Of a stretch of DNA of 64,000 bases, positions 44,087 through 53,612 are shown in pieces. The notes under the pieces were generated by a model. That model was not told the origin of the DNA and did not search any database. It saw nothing but the letters and a program-made list of their open reading frames with translations. The DNA is from Desulfobacter vibrioformis DSM 8776 (GTDB taxonomy: Bacteria; Desulfobacterota; Desulfobacteria; Desulfobacterales; Desulfobacteraceae), in assembly GCF_000745975.1 (NCBI RefSeq), contig NZ_JQKJ01000002.1, positions 186,001 through 250,000 of the forward strand, in the 5' to 3' direction. A program made the position numbers and the translations under genes. Every line of letters begins with the position of its first letter. Position 1 is the stretch's first letter.

Positions 44087-45034
44087 ATGATAAAAAAAGA
44101 TATATTCAACCATGATATAAAAGCCCGGTTCCAGGCCTCGGCCAAAGAACGGCTGTGCCGTTTTTTAATGGCGGATGACCAGATCAAAGGGGTGGTGGTA
44201 CATGCCACCCGCATGGTCAAAGAGATGCAGGTCAACCATGACCTGGGTCCTTTGGAAACGCTGGTTCTGGGCCAGGCATATATTGCCGCGGCCCTGATGA
44301 GCGCGCCCCTGAAAGGCCGGGACCGGATTGCAATGAACATCCAGTGTTCCGGCCCCATAAAAGGCCTTGATGTGGAAGCCAATGCCCTTGGGGAGATCCG
44401 CGGATATTTAAAGGCCAACCCCATTGAAGTGGAAAATCCGGAAAAGATCAAATGGCTGTCCACCCTTTACGGGGCAGGTTTTTTGTCGGTGACCAGGTAT
44501 ATAGAGGATACAAACCGGCCCTATACCGGACAGATTGCCCTGGTCCACGGCTCCATTGCCGAAGATCTGGCAGAATACTTTCTGACCTCGGAACAGATTC
44601 CTTCCGGCTTCAGCCTGAGCGTGGCCTTTGATGAAGATGAAAACATCACCGGTGCAGGCGGTATATTTCTGCAGGCCCTGCCAGGCGCCCAACCCGATAA
44701 CGTTGCCCGGGCCGAGACCATGATCCGGGAAATCGGCGCTTTAGGCCACCGCTTTGCCCTGAATCAATCGGATCAGGCGGATCAGACACCGGAATCCATC
44801 ATTAAGACCGGTTTTGCCGACCTGTCACCACGGTTTCTGGACAGTTCCCGGGTGGAATTTTACTGCCGGTGCGCAAAGGAGCGGATGGCAGGCTACCTTA
44901 AGAACCTGCCAGAAGAAGACCGTACCGATATCCTGGCAAACGGTCCTTTTCCGCTGACGCTTCGTTGCCATCACTGTAATTCGGTCTACCGGTTCAGCCA
45001 AAAGGAATTAACCGGCATTCTTAACTTTAGATAA
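44087..45034 (+). CDS. hslO: Redox-activated chaperone Hsp33
   Basis: A 315-residue homologue of Hsp33, a cytoplasmic holdase activated by oxidative unfolding. The C-terminal zinc centre is seen as CRC (residues ~262-264) and CHHC (~295-298), the CxC/CxxC tetrad whose oxidation switches the chaperone on. The N-terminal domain contains ALMSAPLKGRDRI and LGEIRGYL. The length is slightly above the usual ~290. A consensus-like promoter lies directly upstream. It stands alone; a disperse inverted repeat begins at its stop codon. Confidence 0.95.
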   Translation: MIKKDIFNHDIKARFQASAKERLCRFLMADDQIKGVVVHATRMVKEMQVNHDLGPLETLVLGQAYIAAALMSAPLKGRDRIAMNIQCSGPIKGLDVEANALGEIRGYLKANPIEVENPEKIKWLSTLYGAGFLSVTRYIEDTNRPYTGQIALVHGSIAEDLAEYFLTSEQIPSGFSLSVAFDEDENITGAGGIFLQALPGAQPDNVARAETMIREIGALGHRFALNQSDQADQTPESIIKTGFADLSPRFLDSSRVEFYCRCAKERMAGYLKNLPEEDRTDILANGPFPLTLRCHHCNSVYRFSQKELTGILNFR

Positions 45035-45150
45035 CCACGGAAGACACGGAAAACACTGAAAAGTTTGAGCGAAACCTCCGTCATATATACTTTTGGGTGA
45101 CTGCCAAAGTTGATCGGTAATCAAACTCATTTCCGTGCTCTTCCGTGGTT
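45033..45150. repeat. ACCACGGAAGACACGGAA-type inverted repeat, copy 1
   Basis: AACCACGGAAGACACGGAAA at the left pairs with TTTCCGTGCTCTTCCGTGGTT at the right (one extra base). It fills the gap between the convergent hslO and HD-domain genes and overlaps the stop codon of each by one or two bases. A related pair of arms occurs at 49014-49080. Confidence 0.8.
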
Positions 45151-45938
45151 CAACTCCCGGATGCGGCAAGAGCTTTCAAATGATCCAAAAGCGCCTGAGC
45201 CAGCCGGGTAATCAGATCTGATGGGGAAATACCGCCGAACAGGACAGGGATGACTTCCAAATCCAGGATAGCAGCGGCAGCGGCAGGAAAATTTAAATCA
45301 TAAATCATTCCGGCCTGAAAAATCCTCATGTTATTAAGCGTGGTGACACAGCTTGAATCGTTCTGCCGGGTTTCAAGAAGAACCCGGGCAGCAGTTTCCG
45401 GTATTTTGCCGTCATCATGCAGATTATAGGTAATAAAGCCGTGGCTTGAATCCGGATTCAGATAATGGTTTTTTATTACATTGAAAATATCAATCTTGTC
45501 CGCATCCCTGAGCAGACGGGCCAAAAGACTCAAATCACGCCCAAGCTTTTGGGAAAGCCGGGGACGGTTATGCAGGGCCACTGCCCGCAAAATCAACTGC
45601 CGGTCTGTGACGGATAAATGGGAAAGCATGTTGCTTCGTACGATTTCCCGGCACCCTAAGGCTGCATGGTTCTTGGAACAGGCATCCGCATAGGTGTGAA
45701 ACACGGCAAACTGGGGGAAGCGGCCCATATCATGAACCATGGCCGCAGCACAGGCCCGGACAGTTTCCGGGCCGTCAAGATCAAGGGATGCGCAAAGCAT
45801 CTCCATGGCCCTGCAGACCCGGGCAGTATGTTCCTGTTTGAGTACAAATGGGTAGGGATCTTCGGCCCTGTCAACAAAAGGGCCGGTATATGCATAAAAC
45901 TGTTTTTCTATCTTTAAAAAATCATCGTGGGTCATCAT
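45150..45938 (-). CDS. HD-domain phosphohydrolase-like protein
   Basis: A 262-residue HD-superfamily protein. Metal-ligand candidates are His in KQEHTARVCRAM, the HD pair in AAMVHDMGRFPQF (~residues 68-80), His in VALHNRPRL and Asp in LLRDADKIDIF. The substrate (a nucleotide or phosphoester) cannot be told. There is no signal peptide, so it is presumably cytoplasmic. It lies 48 bp downstream of a DUF368 gene on the same strand and may be cotranscribed. Confidence 0.85.
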   Translation of the reverse strand: MMTHDDFLKIEKQFYAYTGPFVDRAEDPYPFVLKQEHTARVCRAMEMLCASLDLDGPETVRACAAAMVHDMGRFPQFAVFHTYADACSKNHAALGCREIVRSNMLSHLSVTDRQLILRAVALHNRPRLSQKLGRDLSLLARLLRDADKIDIFNVIKNHYLNPDSSHGFITYNLHDDGKIPETAARVLLETRQNDSSCVTTLNNMRIFQAGMIYDLNFPAAAAAILDLEVIPVLFGGISPSDLITRLAQALLDHLKALAASGS

Positions 45939-45986
45939 GGATCAGGTTTCCGAAAACAATAGGTGCAATTTTCAAATCTTAATGAT

Positions 45987-47126
45987 TTATTGGCCTGCCG
46001 GAGAAGCAACTGTCTCGTTTCTGACAAAAAGCATCATGATAATACAGCCAAGGACAAAAAAGACAAACGCTGCGATCAAAGGATCATCTCCGGTGGGAAG
46101 GACATTGATATTGGTCTGGACTGCCACATTTTCAAGACAGACCACGTCTCCGGCCTGCTTTACATACTGCTGGGCCATGAATACAGTCTTTTTAAAGGGC
46201 CACAACGCATAAAGCGACCCCACCATCAGCCCGCCTAAAAAGGCCATGGTGGCATTATAGTAACGGGAAAGGACAAAGCTGACCAGCCGGGCAAACAAAA
46301 GACCGCCCAGACCCACCCCCAGGCCGAATATCCCCAGAAAGATAAATGTCTCCAAATGAAAGGATTTTAATTCGGAAATGGCTGAAATAACGTCAAAATA
46401 GGTTCCCATTAAAATCAGTACCAGGGAACCGCTGACACCGGGCAGCACAGTGGCGGAGATGGCAAGGGCACCGCAAAGTGCAATATACAGATAGTCCCCG
46501 GAAGAATAACCCTGGACAAAGGAAATGGGTTTTCCCGATTCAGGCACTAAACCACCCCGACCGCCAGCAGAAACGGACTGGACCTGGAAGGCCCGGGCAA
46601 GATGATCGGACTTCATCTTGATTTTATCATAGGGATTGACCATGGCTGATACCCATACAGTGATGCCGATCCCAGCCAGAAGGCAAACCACTGCCCAGAT
46701 ATCAAAACGCCTAAGCATCTTTACCGGGATAATGACAGAGACCAGAATCAGTCCGAAAAAAAAAGAATAGGTTACTGAAAAATTGTGGAGCAAAAGATAT
46801 TTCATCAGACTGGACAGGGTCAGAATGGCCACGGCGGTCCCGGCCGCAAGTTTAAACAAGAAAGAAAAACCGGTTTCCCTGGAAAATGCATAAAAATTTT
46901 TAATCCCCTGGACCGGATGTATGAAACAGGAAAGGACAAGTGCAAGGCATTTTAAAATAAAGGATTTATTGATCTGGTTTAAAATTGAAAATACCCGTTC
47001 ATATATCCCGAAAACCAGCAGAAAGGTCCCGCCGGAAACCCCCGGGATAATATTGGCAACGCCCAGGCAGAATCCCATGAGCAGCGCTTTTATGGTTGCC
47101 GAGGTGGCAGAAGAAGAAAAAAACAT
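45987..47126 (-). CDS. DUF368 (PopT-type) polyprenyl-phosphate transporter family protein
   Basis: A 379-residue polytopic membrane protein with the paired family signature NIIPGVSGGT (residues ~25-34) and VLPGVSGSL (~235-243), one in each half of a pseudo-symmetric protein. DUF368 proteins have been shown to be undecaprenyl-phosphate translocases that recycle the lipid carrier for wall and O-antigen synthesis; this function is inferred here from family. It may form an operon with the HD-domain gene downstream and pcm upstream (44-bp gap). Confidence 0.9.
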   Translation of the reverse strand: MFFSSSATSATIKALLMGFCLGVANIIPGVSGGTFLLVFGIYERVFSILNQINKSFILKCLALVLSCFIHPVQGIKNFYAFSRETGFSFLFKLAAGTAVAILTLSSLMKYLLLHNFSVTYSFFFGLILVSVIIPVKMLRRFDIWAVVCLLAGIGITVWVSAMVNPYDKIKMKSDHLARAFQVQSVSAGGRGGLVPESGKPISFVQGYSSGDYLYIALCGALAISATVLPGVSGSLVLILMGTYFDVISAISELKSFHLETFIFLGIFGLGVGLGGLLFARLVSFVLSRYYNATMAFLGGLMVGSLYALWPFKKTVFMAQQYVKQAGDVVCLENVAVQTNINVLPTGDDPLIAAFVFFVLGCIIMMLFVRNETVASPAGQ

Positions 47127-47170
47127 GAAAATTTACCTATAGGATGAGTTAATTGCTACCTAAACACGAT

Positions 47171-47827
47171 CTAAGCTGGCCACCCGTGTTCTCCGATCAG
47201 CTTGACAAAACGGCAGCCGCCCAGATTGACCGTTCTGATGCCGGTGCTGGTTTTTTCAATACGTAAAAGTTCCTGGGAATGCAGCCCCCCCACGGGCATG
47301 ACCAGGCGCCCGCCCTCTGAAAGCTGATTCACTAAAGGTTCAGGGACCTGATTGCCCCCGGCCGTGACAATGATGGCGTCAAAGGGACTTTCGGCTTTCC
47401 AGCCCTGGGTGCCGTCGGAATAGCGGGTTACGATATTATGGTATTTCAGACGGTCAAACAGTTTGCGGGTCTGTAAATACAAGGTATTATTCCGTTCAAT
47501 GGTATACACCCTGTAAACAATACGTGACAGCACAGCAGCCTGGTAACCGGAGCCTGTGCCGATCTCAAGGACGCGTTCCTGGCCTGTCAGGGTCAGGCTC
47601 TGGGTCATTTCAGCGATGATAAAAGGCTGGGAAATGGTCTGGCCCTCACCGATGGGAAGCGGAAAATCTCCATAAGCGCTGTCCCCCAGGGCTTCACTGA
47701 CAAAAAGATGGCGGGGCACCTGGATCATGGACTGGATTACCAGAGGATCGCTTATCCCCCTGGCAATGATCTGCTTTTCCACCATATCCCTGCGCCAGCG
47801 CAAAAATTTTGTGGGTTCGTCTGTCAT
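47171..47827 (-). CDS. pcm: Protein-L-isoaspartate O-methyltransferase
   Basis: A 218-residue SAM-dependent methyltransferase that repairs isoaspartyl residues in aged proteins. Features are VPRHLFVSEALGDSAYGD, the substrate/SAM segment GEGQTISQPFIIAEM, motif I VLEIGTGSGYQAAVL (~residues 85-99) and IVTAGGNQVPEPLVNQL. Length and motifs are typical. It is divergent from the potassium-channel gene across 140 bp. Confidence 0.96.
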   Translation of the reverse strand: MTDEPTKFLRWRRDMVEKQIIARGISDPLVIQSMIQVPRHLFVSEALGDSAYGDFPLPIGEGQTISQPFIIAEMTQSLTLTGQERVLEIGTGSGYQAAVLSRIVYRVYTIERNNTLYLQTRKLFDRLKYHNIVTRYSDGTQGWKAESPFDAIIVTAGGNQVPEPLVNQLSEGGRLVMPVGGLHSQELLRIEKTSTGIRTVNLGGCRFVKLIGEHGWPA

Positions 47828-47967
47828 GGCCTTTTAATACCAGCAACCGCCGGGGCCGTCAAGCATTAGAAAACGGGTTTAAAGCCCGTAATAAAAGCCG
47901 TTATGGGAATTAGCCGCTTTTCATCTTTCCCTTGCGTTTGGGCGTCAGTAAACGTAAATAAAAAGCC

Positions 47968-48972
47968 ATGGATAAAACGTTAAAAATGGAAATGGCCGTA
48001 ATTATCGCGGTTCTGTTTTTTATATTCGGCACTGCCGGGTACATGGCCATTGAAGGCTGGAGTATTCTTGATTCCGCCTATATGACAGCCATTACCCTGA
48101 GCACTGTGGGATTTATGGAAGTCCACGATCTGTCAGACGGCGGACGCTTGTTCACCATTTTTCTGATATTTACAGGTGTAGGGTACTTTCTGTATCTGGG
48201 CGGCGTTTTCATCAGTTCTGTGGTGGACGGTGAAATTAAAAGCATGCTGGGGAGGAAGCGTTTGGACAGCAAAATAAAAAAAATGAACGATCATTACATT
48301 GTCTGCGGGTACGGTCGCATCGGAAGAGTGCTGTGCAAATTCGTGGGCGAAGATACCCAGGACATTGTCGTCGTAGAACAGAATGACGCGCTCAAAGATG
48401 TTCTGGAAAAGGATAAAATCCACTATATCATCGGAGATGCCGGAAACGAGGAAGTTCTGGAAAAAGCCGGGATAAAACGCGCAAAAGCCCTGGTGGCGGT
48501 CCTTGCAACGGATACGGCAAATGTGTTTCTGGTACTTACAGCCAGGCAACTCAATCCGGACATCTATATTATGGCCCGGGCCGCAAACCCCTTGGTGGGA
48601 AAGAAATTCTATGTGGCCGGTGCCAACCAGGTGGAATCCCCCTATGATATCGGCGGGGTTTCCATGGGGTTGAAACTGTTGCGCCCTACGGTTTCCAGTT
48701 TTCTGAACACGGCACTGTCCCGGGAAAGCGATGCCATCCAGATTGAAGAGGCCTTTGTACCGGAGACATCGGATTATGCCGGGAAACCGCTTAAGGATTC
48801 CGGCATCCGGCAGAATTACAACCTGATCATCATTGCAATCAAAGAAAAGTCAGACAACATGGTGTTTGCCCCCCATTTTGAAACCATTATCCACCCCCGC
48901 GACACACTGATTGTCATGGGCAAAACCGCCGATCTGAAGGCATTCAGGCGTGCGCTTGGCAATATTATATAA
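47968..48972 (+). CDS. Two-TM potassium channel with RCK (TrkA-N/TrkA-C) domains
   Basis: A 334-residue channel protein: TM1 (~residues 8-28), pore loop (~35-58), TM2 (~62-85), Rossmann RCK N domain with VCGYGRIGRVL near residue 112, and TrkA-C domain (~250-334). The fold matches MthK-like channels. The selectivity filter reads TVGFMEV where TVGYGD or TVGFG is expected, so the second filter glycine is a Met; K+ selectivity may be altered. It is monocistronic, and an inverted repeat of the ACCACGGAA type follows. Confidence 0.9.
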   Translation: MDKTLKMEMAVIIAVLFFIFGTAGYMAIEGWSILDSAYMTAITLSTVGFMEVHDLSDGGRLFTIFLIFTGVGYFLYLGGVFISSVVDGEIKSMLGRKRLDSKIKKMNDHYIVCGYGRIGRVLCKFVGEDTQDIVVVEQNDALKDVLEKDKIHYIIGDAGNEEVLEKAGIKRAKALVAVLATDTANVFLVLTARQLNPDIYIMARAANPLVGKKFYVAGANQVESPYDIGGVSMGLKLLRPTVSSFLNTALSRESDAIQIEEAFVPETSDYAGKPLKDSGIRQNYNLIIIAIKEKSDNMVFAPHFETIIHPRDTLIVMGKTADLKAFRRALGNII

Positions 48973-49013
48973 CGGCCATGACCCGACGGACACAACAAAC
49001 CATGAAAAATATT

Positions 49014-49080
49014 TTAACCACGGAACCCACGGAAATCACAGAATTCTATCTTCAGTGTCATCAGTGATTTCCGTGGTTAA
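49014..49080. repeat. ACCACGGAA-type inverted repeat, copy 2
   Basis: TTAACCACGGAA and TTCCGTGGTTAA form perfect 12-bp ends; CACGGAAATCAC and GTGATTTCCGTG give an alternative nested pairing. Located after the potassium-channel gene, where it could also end transcription. Same family as 45033-45150. Confidence 0.8.
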
Positions 49081-49116
49081 ACTTTTTCATATAAAAATCA
49101 GGATGCTTAAACCCTA

Positions 49117-49302
49117 TGGACCAAACCGAAACCCATAAACTCTTTAAGATTTTGCTGGACACGGCCCAAAAAGTTTCCATGGGAGCGTATGAACAAACCG
49201 GCAGCCCTCTTGGACCAGCAGTTCGCCATGGGAGCGCCTGAGTCCAAAATTCTAAAAAATGTCAGCGCCCCGGTGATAATCCGGCAGATCCACATTGATT
49301 AA
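49117..49302 (+). pseudogene. Possible remnant of a small gene (frameshifted)
   Basis: An ATG frame gives MDQTETHKLFKILLDTAQKV and continues for 42 codons. A one-base shift near 49200 would continue it to 49302 with a sensible end (FAMGAPESKILKNVSAPVII). I do not recognise a family, and no clear ribosome site is seen. It may be a degraded gene or chance. Confidence 0.25.
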
Positions 49303-49357
49303 CCCGGACAAACGACAGGTGCCTGTACCCACAAAAAGGTGACTTCGGGTCCAAACA

Positions 49358-51085
49358 CTATTCCAGAAGCCAGGATTCGTGATTGTAGTAGGATAGCAGC
49401 ACAGGGAAAAGCAAGGTGTTGATCTCGGTGTGACGACTTTGGGTCATGCCCTTGCCGAATACAAGCTCGCGCCTGAACACCTCGGGGGTTAAAAACCGGG
49501 TGGGAACACTAAATTCAAGTGCTGCAATTCGTTGTTGCCAAAACGCGCTTCCCCAATCTTTACGGGTACATAAAAACCAGCCCCAGTCCCCGAACGAAGG
49601 CACATTTTCATGGTATGGCAAAATAAAAAATCCGGCAGAGGCCAATGTCCTGCCAATGCAAAGATAACTTTCCCTGGCAAGGTAAGGCGAGGTGGACTGA
49701 ACAGATGCAATGCCGTCTTTTGCCAGCTTGTGCCGGACTTTAAGATAAAATTGCTTTGAGTAGAGTTTGGTCAGTTCCGGTGTGGACGGATCCGGCATAT
49801 CCACAATGATGACGTCCCAGACGCCCTTGACCTGTTCCAGGAATTTGTCTGCATCCAGATTCATGACCCGGACCTCGGCCACGTGCCGTGAATCGGCGAC
49901 ACGCCACGAATCGACCGGTTTTCTTTTTCTGTCAGAAGCAGATTGATATATCTGGCGAAAATCCCCGGGTAAAGTCCCGGAACCTGTCAGGGTGTTCACC
50001 CGGGCGTTGTCAAAGGCATGATCATTGAGCCGGGACAGCAGCGGATGGGTGGCCGCAAGCCTTGTCATGGCCGGGTCCAGATCCACCAGGGTAATCGCGT
50101 CAACATCCGGGTACTTTAAAACCTCCCTTAATGCACAGCCGTCACCGCCGCCAAGAATCAGCACACGGCTGCGGTCCCGGGCCAGGGCCATGGCCGGATG
50201 AACCAGGGATTCATGGTACCGGGCCTCATCCGTACTGCATAATTGCAGGTTTCCGTTTAAAAAGAGCCGGATTTCGTCCAACGGTTTGAAATGCGTAATA
50301 ACGATGTGCTGGTACTGGCTGGTTTTAGAGTAAACGATTGGGTCGTCATACAGGGACTGTTCGTTGGTGAGCTGCCACTGGCGGTTGTTCATAAACCCGA
50401 AAATCACAGCCGCACAAGTAACGGCCATGATCCCAAGCAGTGGGATATTACGATGGATAATTTGTTTGCGGGTAAAATAGATAACGGTAACCAGGGCAAG
50501 AAAAAAATTCATACCGGCGGTTAAAAAAGCCGCCTCTGTGATTGGAAAAAACCGCAGCAGGATAAACACATAGACCAGGGCACCTGCCAAAGACCCGATA
50601 TAGTCCGCGGACAGGATATTACCCAGATTGGTGGACAGTTCCTTTGAAAAATCGTTGTTGATCCGTATGATCACCGGAATTTCAAGTCCGATGAGAATGC
50701 CGATCACGGAAACAAAAAAGTAAAGCACCAGACTGTAGTGGCTGGTATATCCGTAGGACAGATAAGTCAGGGTGGGTGAATACCCTCCTGCAAGGGCCAG
50801 CGCAATTTCAATGCCGATAAAGGCATGTACCAGGCGTTCCCTGGAAATCCCTGCCTGGATCAGGCTGCCAAACCCCATCCAGAACATCATCAGGCCGATG
50901 ACCATGGCCCACTGTTCAAAGGCATTGCCCAGGATCATGGAGGCAAGGCTTGCCTGGATATACTCAAGAATGATGCCGCAGGCCCCGGATGCAAACATGC
51001 ACAGGCACAGCAGGGCCGAGGCCGGATTGAGCCGGGAGCCTCCGGGCGCCCGGGCGCTCCCGGAAAGATCAGATGGCATGGGCAA
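49358..51085 (-). CDS. Membrane-bound spermidine synthase-like protein
   Basis: A 575-residue protein: about seven predicted TM helices in residues 25-250, then a spermidine-synthase fold. SAM/dcSAM-binding LILGGGDGCALREVL (~residue 308), TLVDLDPAMTRLA and VDMPDPSTPELTKLYSKQFY contain the aspartates typical of aminopropyltransferases. Membrane-fused versions are thought to modify amine or peptide substrates at the membrane rather than make free spermidine; this is not proven. It overlaps the DUF350 gene by 17 bp, and is the last gene of a six-gene minus-strand cluster. Confidence 0.9.
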   Translation of the reverse strand: MPMPSDLSGSARAPGGSRLNPASALLCLCMFASGACGIILEYIQASLASMILGNAFEQWAMVIGLMMFWMGFGSLIQAGISRERLVHAFIGIEIALALAGGYSPTLTYLSYGYTSHYSLVLYFFVSVIGILIGLEIPVIIRINNDFSKELSTNLGNILSADYIGSLAGALVYVFILLRFFPITEAAFLTAGMNFFLALVTVIYFTRKQIIHRNIPLLGIMAVTCAAVIFGFMNNRQWQLTNEQSLYDDPIVYSKTSQYQHIVITHFKPLDEIRLFLNGNLQLCSTDEARYHESLVHPAMALARDRSRVLILGGGDGCALREVLKYPDVDAITLVDLDPAMTRLAATHPLLSRLNDHAFDNARVNTLTGSGTLPGDFRQIYQSASDRKRKPVDSWRVADSRHVAEVRVMNLDADKFLEQVKGVWDVIIVDMPDPSTPELTKLYSKQFYLKVRHKLAKDGIASVQSTSPYLARESYLCIGRTLASAGFFILPYHENVPSFGDWGWFLCTRKDWGSAFWQQRIAALEFSVPTRFLTPEVFRRELVFGKGMTQSRHTEINTLLFPVLLSYYNHESWLLE

Positions 51086-51965
51086 TGATCAAAGCCAGGG
51101 CAATGATGGTCGCCTGGACCACCACCAGGGCCGCAACATTTTTATCCTCTTTAATCTCAGTTGCAATGTTTGTGGTCGGCAGAAGAAAGCGGTCCACAAG
51201 CACACTGAATCCAAGCAGCAGAATCATGCCAAATACCGTGTAAATAAAAAATCCGGTAATATCATTTACCCACCCGGTGAAAGGACCTGCAAGACTGCCC
51301 TTGAGAATAATGCCCAGGGCCACCAGAATCCCGGCCAGGCCAATGCCTGCGGCCGGATTGTTCTGCTTGATTTCATCCCTGACGTGAAAGGGAGTGATAA
51401 GTTCATAGACCAGGCCAAAAATCAGGAGCACAACCTGTCCCAGAATAAAAAAGACCAGGGCCGATGCCAGGGACTGAAAAAAACTGCCCCCGCCCCCGGA
51501 CATGCTGCCGCTGAGAATAAAGCCGGTGGCAATGTACATGCCTGCCTCCACCATGCCAAGGGCGGTATTGCCGACAGTGGTGCGCCCGTCTCCGAGGATA
51601 AATACTTTTACGCACTCCCGGTCGTTGTCCATATTGCCCATCATGATGCAATCGTTGATAAACCGGGACAGAAAAAGGCAGCCTGTGATGACGACACCGT
51701 CTGCCAAAAGATAAAGCATATCGTTCCCGAATCCTGCGGAGTCCCCTGACAGCGCGCCGGTCATGCCGATGGCAATGCCGAGATAAAGCCCTGCCCGTCT
51801 CAATCCCACGGCCACATTGCCGTCGTCAATATGGCGGTCATCATCAAAGTCCTTGGTCCGCCAGTCATCCAGTTTTTTGGCCAGAAAAATGAATACAACG
51901 CTCACCAGGGCATAGCACAAACCATGAACCATGCTGCTTAAGGTTGCTGTAAAATTAAAACTCAT
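51069..51965 (-). CDS. DUF350 membrane protein
   Basis: A 298-residue polytopic protein with duplicated DUF350 units (roughly 10-140 and 150-298), each with several TM helices (GLCYALVSVVFIFLAKKL; ALVFFILGQVVLLIFGLVYELITPF). The family is of unknown function and often accompanies spermidine-synthase-like, PspA-type or ATP-grasp genes in envelope-stress clusters. The overlap with the next gene and a 12-bp gap to the lipoprotein gene upstream indicate one operon. Confidence 0.87.
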   Translation of the reverse strand: MSFNFTATLSSMVHGLCYALVSVVFIFLAKKLDDWRTKDFDDDRHIDDGNVAVGLRRAGLYLGIAIGMTGALSGDSAGFGNDMLYLLADGVVITGCLFLSRFINDCIMMGNMDNDRECVKVFILGDGRTTVGNTALGMVEAGMYIATGFILSGSMSGGGGSFFQSLASALVFFILGQVVLLIFGLVYELITPFHVRDEIKQNNPAAGIGLAGILVALGIILKGSLAGPFTGWVNDITGFFIYTVFGMILLLGFSVLVDRFLLPTTNIATEIKEDKNVAALVVVQATIIALALIIAHAI

Positions 51966-51977
51966 ACGTTGTTCTCC

Positions 51978-53612
51978 TTATTTACCTTTTGAGTTGGGAC
52001 CGCCGCCCCTGAGCCCTGAAGCGCCGCCCCTTACCGAGGCAGAAGCGGTTTTAAGCCCGCCGGTTTTTGAAAAGGTACTGTTCTGGTACCGTGGTGACTG
52101 GTTCATGCGGGTGCCCCGGGTACCGTAGGTGTATCCTGTATTGGTCTGGCCGTAATAGGGTTTTTGGTGTCTGTAGCCCGTGTTCCACCGGTTCCATGAT
52201 CCATAGGAGTAGTAATGGGGCGGGAAGAAAAACAGATGGGAGAAAAATGCATACCGGCCGTACCAGGACCAGAAATTATTGCCGTTTTCATCCTTTTTCC
52301 ATTCCCCGTATTTGGCATTTCCCACATAGGCCATGCCGGGCGGGGCGGCCTGGGAATCGGGCTCAAACTCGCCATAGGGCTTGGACAGAATCGCCATGCC
52401 TAGGTTTTCCAGGTTTTGTTCATAAAAAGAGGCATTCACCGCTTCCCAGCCGGTTTCCGAGGTTTCCCCGTTCTCTTCCTTAAGATATTTATGAAAATAT
52501 TTTAATTGGGTGCTGTCAAGGTAGAAGGTGGCGGCATTGTGACCCGCGCCGGGCCATTTTTCAACCGGGTCAATTTTCAGCGCCTTAAAGGCGGATTCCA
52601 GACCCGGCCGGGGACGAAAGTTCAGTCCGCTGAAACCAGGTGACAAATCTGCAATGGATTCGGCTTCGGACCCGGTCAGCGCCTGGAATGTGGCAAAGGA
52701 AACCTGCCGGACAAATGAGGTAACCGCCGGATTGTAATAGTCTGAACGGTCATCCCAGGACTCCCGCTTTATGGTGACATAATAATCCACCTTCATATCT
52801 TCAAGGATTTTGGTATAGCTTTGGTAAAGCTGATCCAGATCCTTTTCAAATTTTGGGCCGTCCTTGGAAAGTGTCGCATTTGCCTGTTCAATGGCATCGG
52901 CTGCCGTGACAAAGGCGGCATAGTCGGCATTTCCTGCGGTATGGGCCTGATACTGGGCCTTTACAATATCTGTATCAGCCTTTGTGTCGTCTGCCATTTT
53001 GGAAAACGGGGCAAACCGGGCCGTAATTTTTGATGCTGAACCAGGGAATTTTTCCCTGGCCTTGGCCACGGGTCCTTGTTCCAGGCTTTGCACCTTTGAC
53101 AGGATGGTATCGGCCGAGGCCAGGGCGGATGTCTCCATGGCCCGGGGCCCTGTCATGGCAGCCTTGATCCTGCTGACACGTTCAAAGGGCGATTTTGCCT
53201 GGTTTTTCGCTTCTTGAATCACCGAGTTAACCTGCTTGATCTGAACGTTGGCCAGGGCTTCGCCTTCGGGTTTGTCCTGTTTGATGGTGAGGTTTAACCC
53301 CTTATCATACACGGCCCGGGCCCGGGCCAGGGTGGCGGTGGCATTGGCAAATGCCGTGTCCCATTTTTCCCTTGCTGCATACTCCGCCATGGCAGAAAAA
53401 TCCGGGGAAGCAGACAGGCTGTCATATTTTTTCTTCTGGGCTTCGATAAAATCCCTGGTGGATTTCAAGTCCTGTTTTACTGCCTTGGCCCGGGTTTTGG
53501 TTGCATCGGAAAGTCCCTGGCCACAGCCAGCCAGAAATACCAGGGCCAGTAAAATCAAACCAAGCCCTGTATATATTTTTTCTGTTTTAAACCAGGGGTT
53601 GCGGTGCCTCAT
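51978..53612 (-). CDS. Predicted lipoprotein of the DUF350/TelA cluster
   Basis: A 544-residue protein with a lipobox LVFLAGCGQ (Cys near residue 30) and so probably lipidated. Residues ~35-270 are helical and alanine/lysine-rich, likely coiled coil (TRAKAVKQDLKSTRDFIEAQ). The C-terminal ~130 residues are rich in Gly, Tyr, Trp, Asn and Ser (YSYGSWNRWNTGYRHQKPYY) and end in a glycine/arginine tail, apparently disordered. No named family is recognised. Its start overlaps the end of the DUF4178 gene by 26 bp, so the two are coupled. Confidence 0.82.
   Translation of the reverse strand: MRHRNPWFKTEKIYTGLGLILLALVFLAGCGQGLSDATKTRAKAVKQDLKSTRDFIEAQKKKYDSLSASPDFSAMAEYAAREKWDTAFANATATLARARAVYDKGLNLTIKQDKPEGEALANVQIKQVNSVIQEAKNQAKSPFERVSRIKAAMTGPRAMETSALASADTILSKVQSLEQGPVAKAREKFPGSASKITARFAPFSKMADDTKADTDIVKAQYQAHTAGNADYAAFVTAADAIEQANATLSKDGPKFEKDLDQLYQSYTKILEDMKVDYYVTIKRESWDDRSDYYNPAVTSFVRQVSFATFQALTGSEAESIADLSPGFSGLNFRPRPGLESAFKALKIDPVEKWPGAGHNAATFYLDSTQLKYFHKYLKEENGETSETGWEAVNASFYEQNLENLGMAILSKPYGEFEPDSQAAPPGMAYVGNAKYGEWKKDENGNNFWSWYGRYAFFSHLFFFPPHYYSYGSWNRWNTGYRHQKPYYGQTNTGYTYGTRGTRMNQSPRYQNSTFSKTGGLKTASASVRGGASGLRGGGPNSKGK

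Noticed and set aside
45033-45150. CRISPR-like or tRNA-like structure
   Set aside because: There are only two arms of one inverted repeat and no regular spacer series; no tRNA acceptor or T-loop consensus is present. No CRISPR array was seen anywhere in the window.
50772-51749. A 325-residue plus-strand frame opposite the DUF350 and spermidine-synthase-like genes
   Set aside because: It crosses two genes on the other strand that have clear membrane topology and motifs; no ribosome site or domain supports it.
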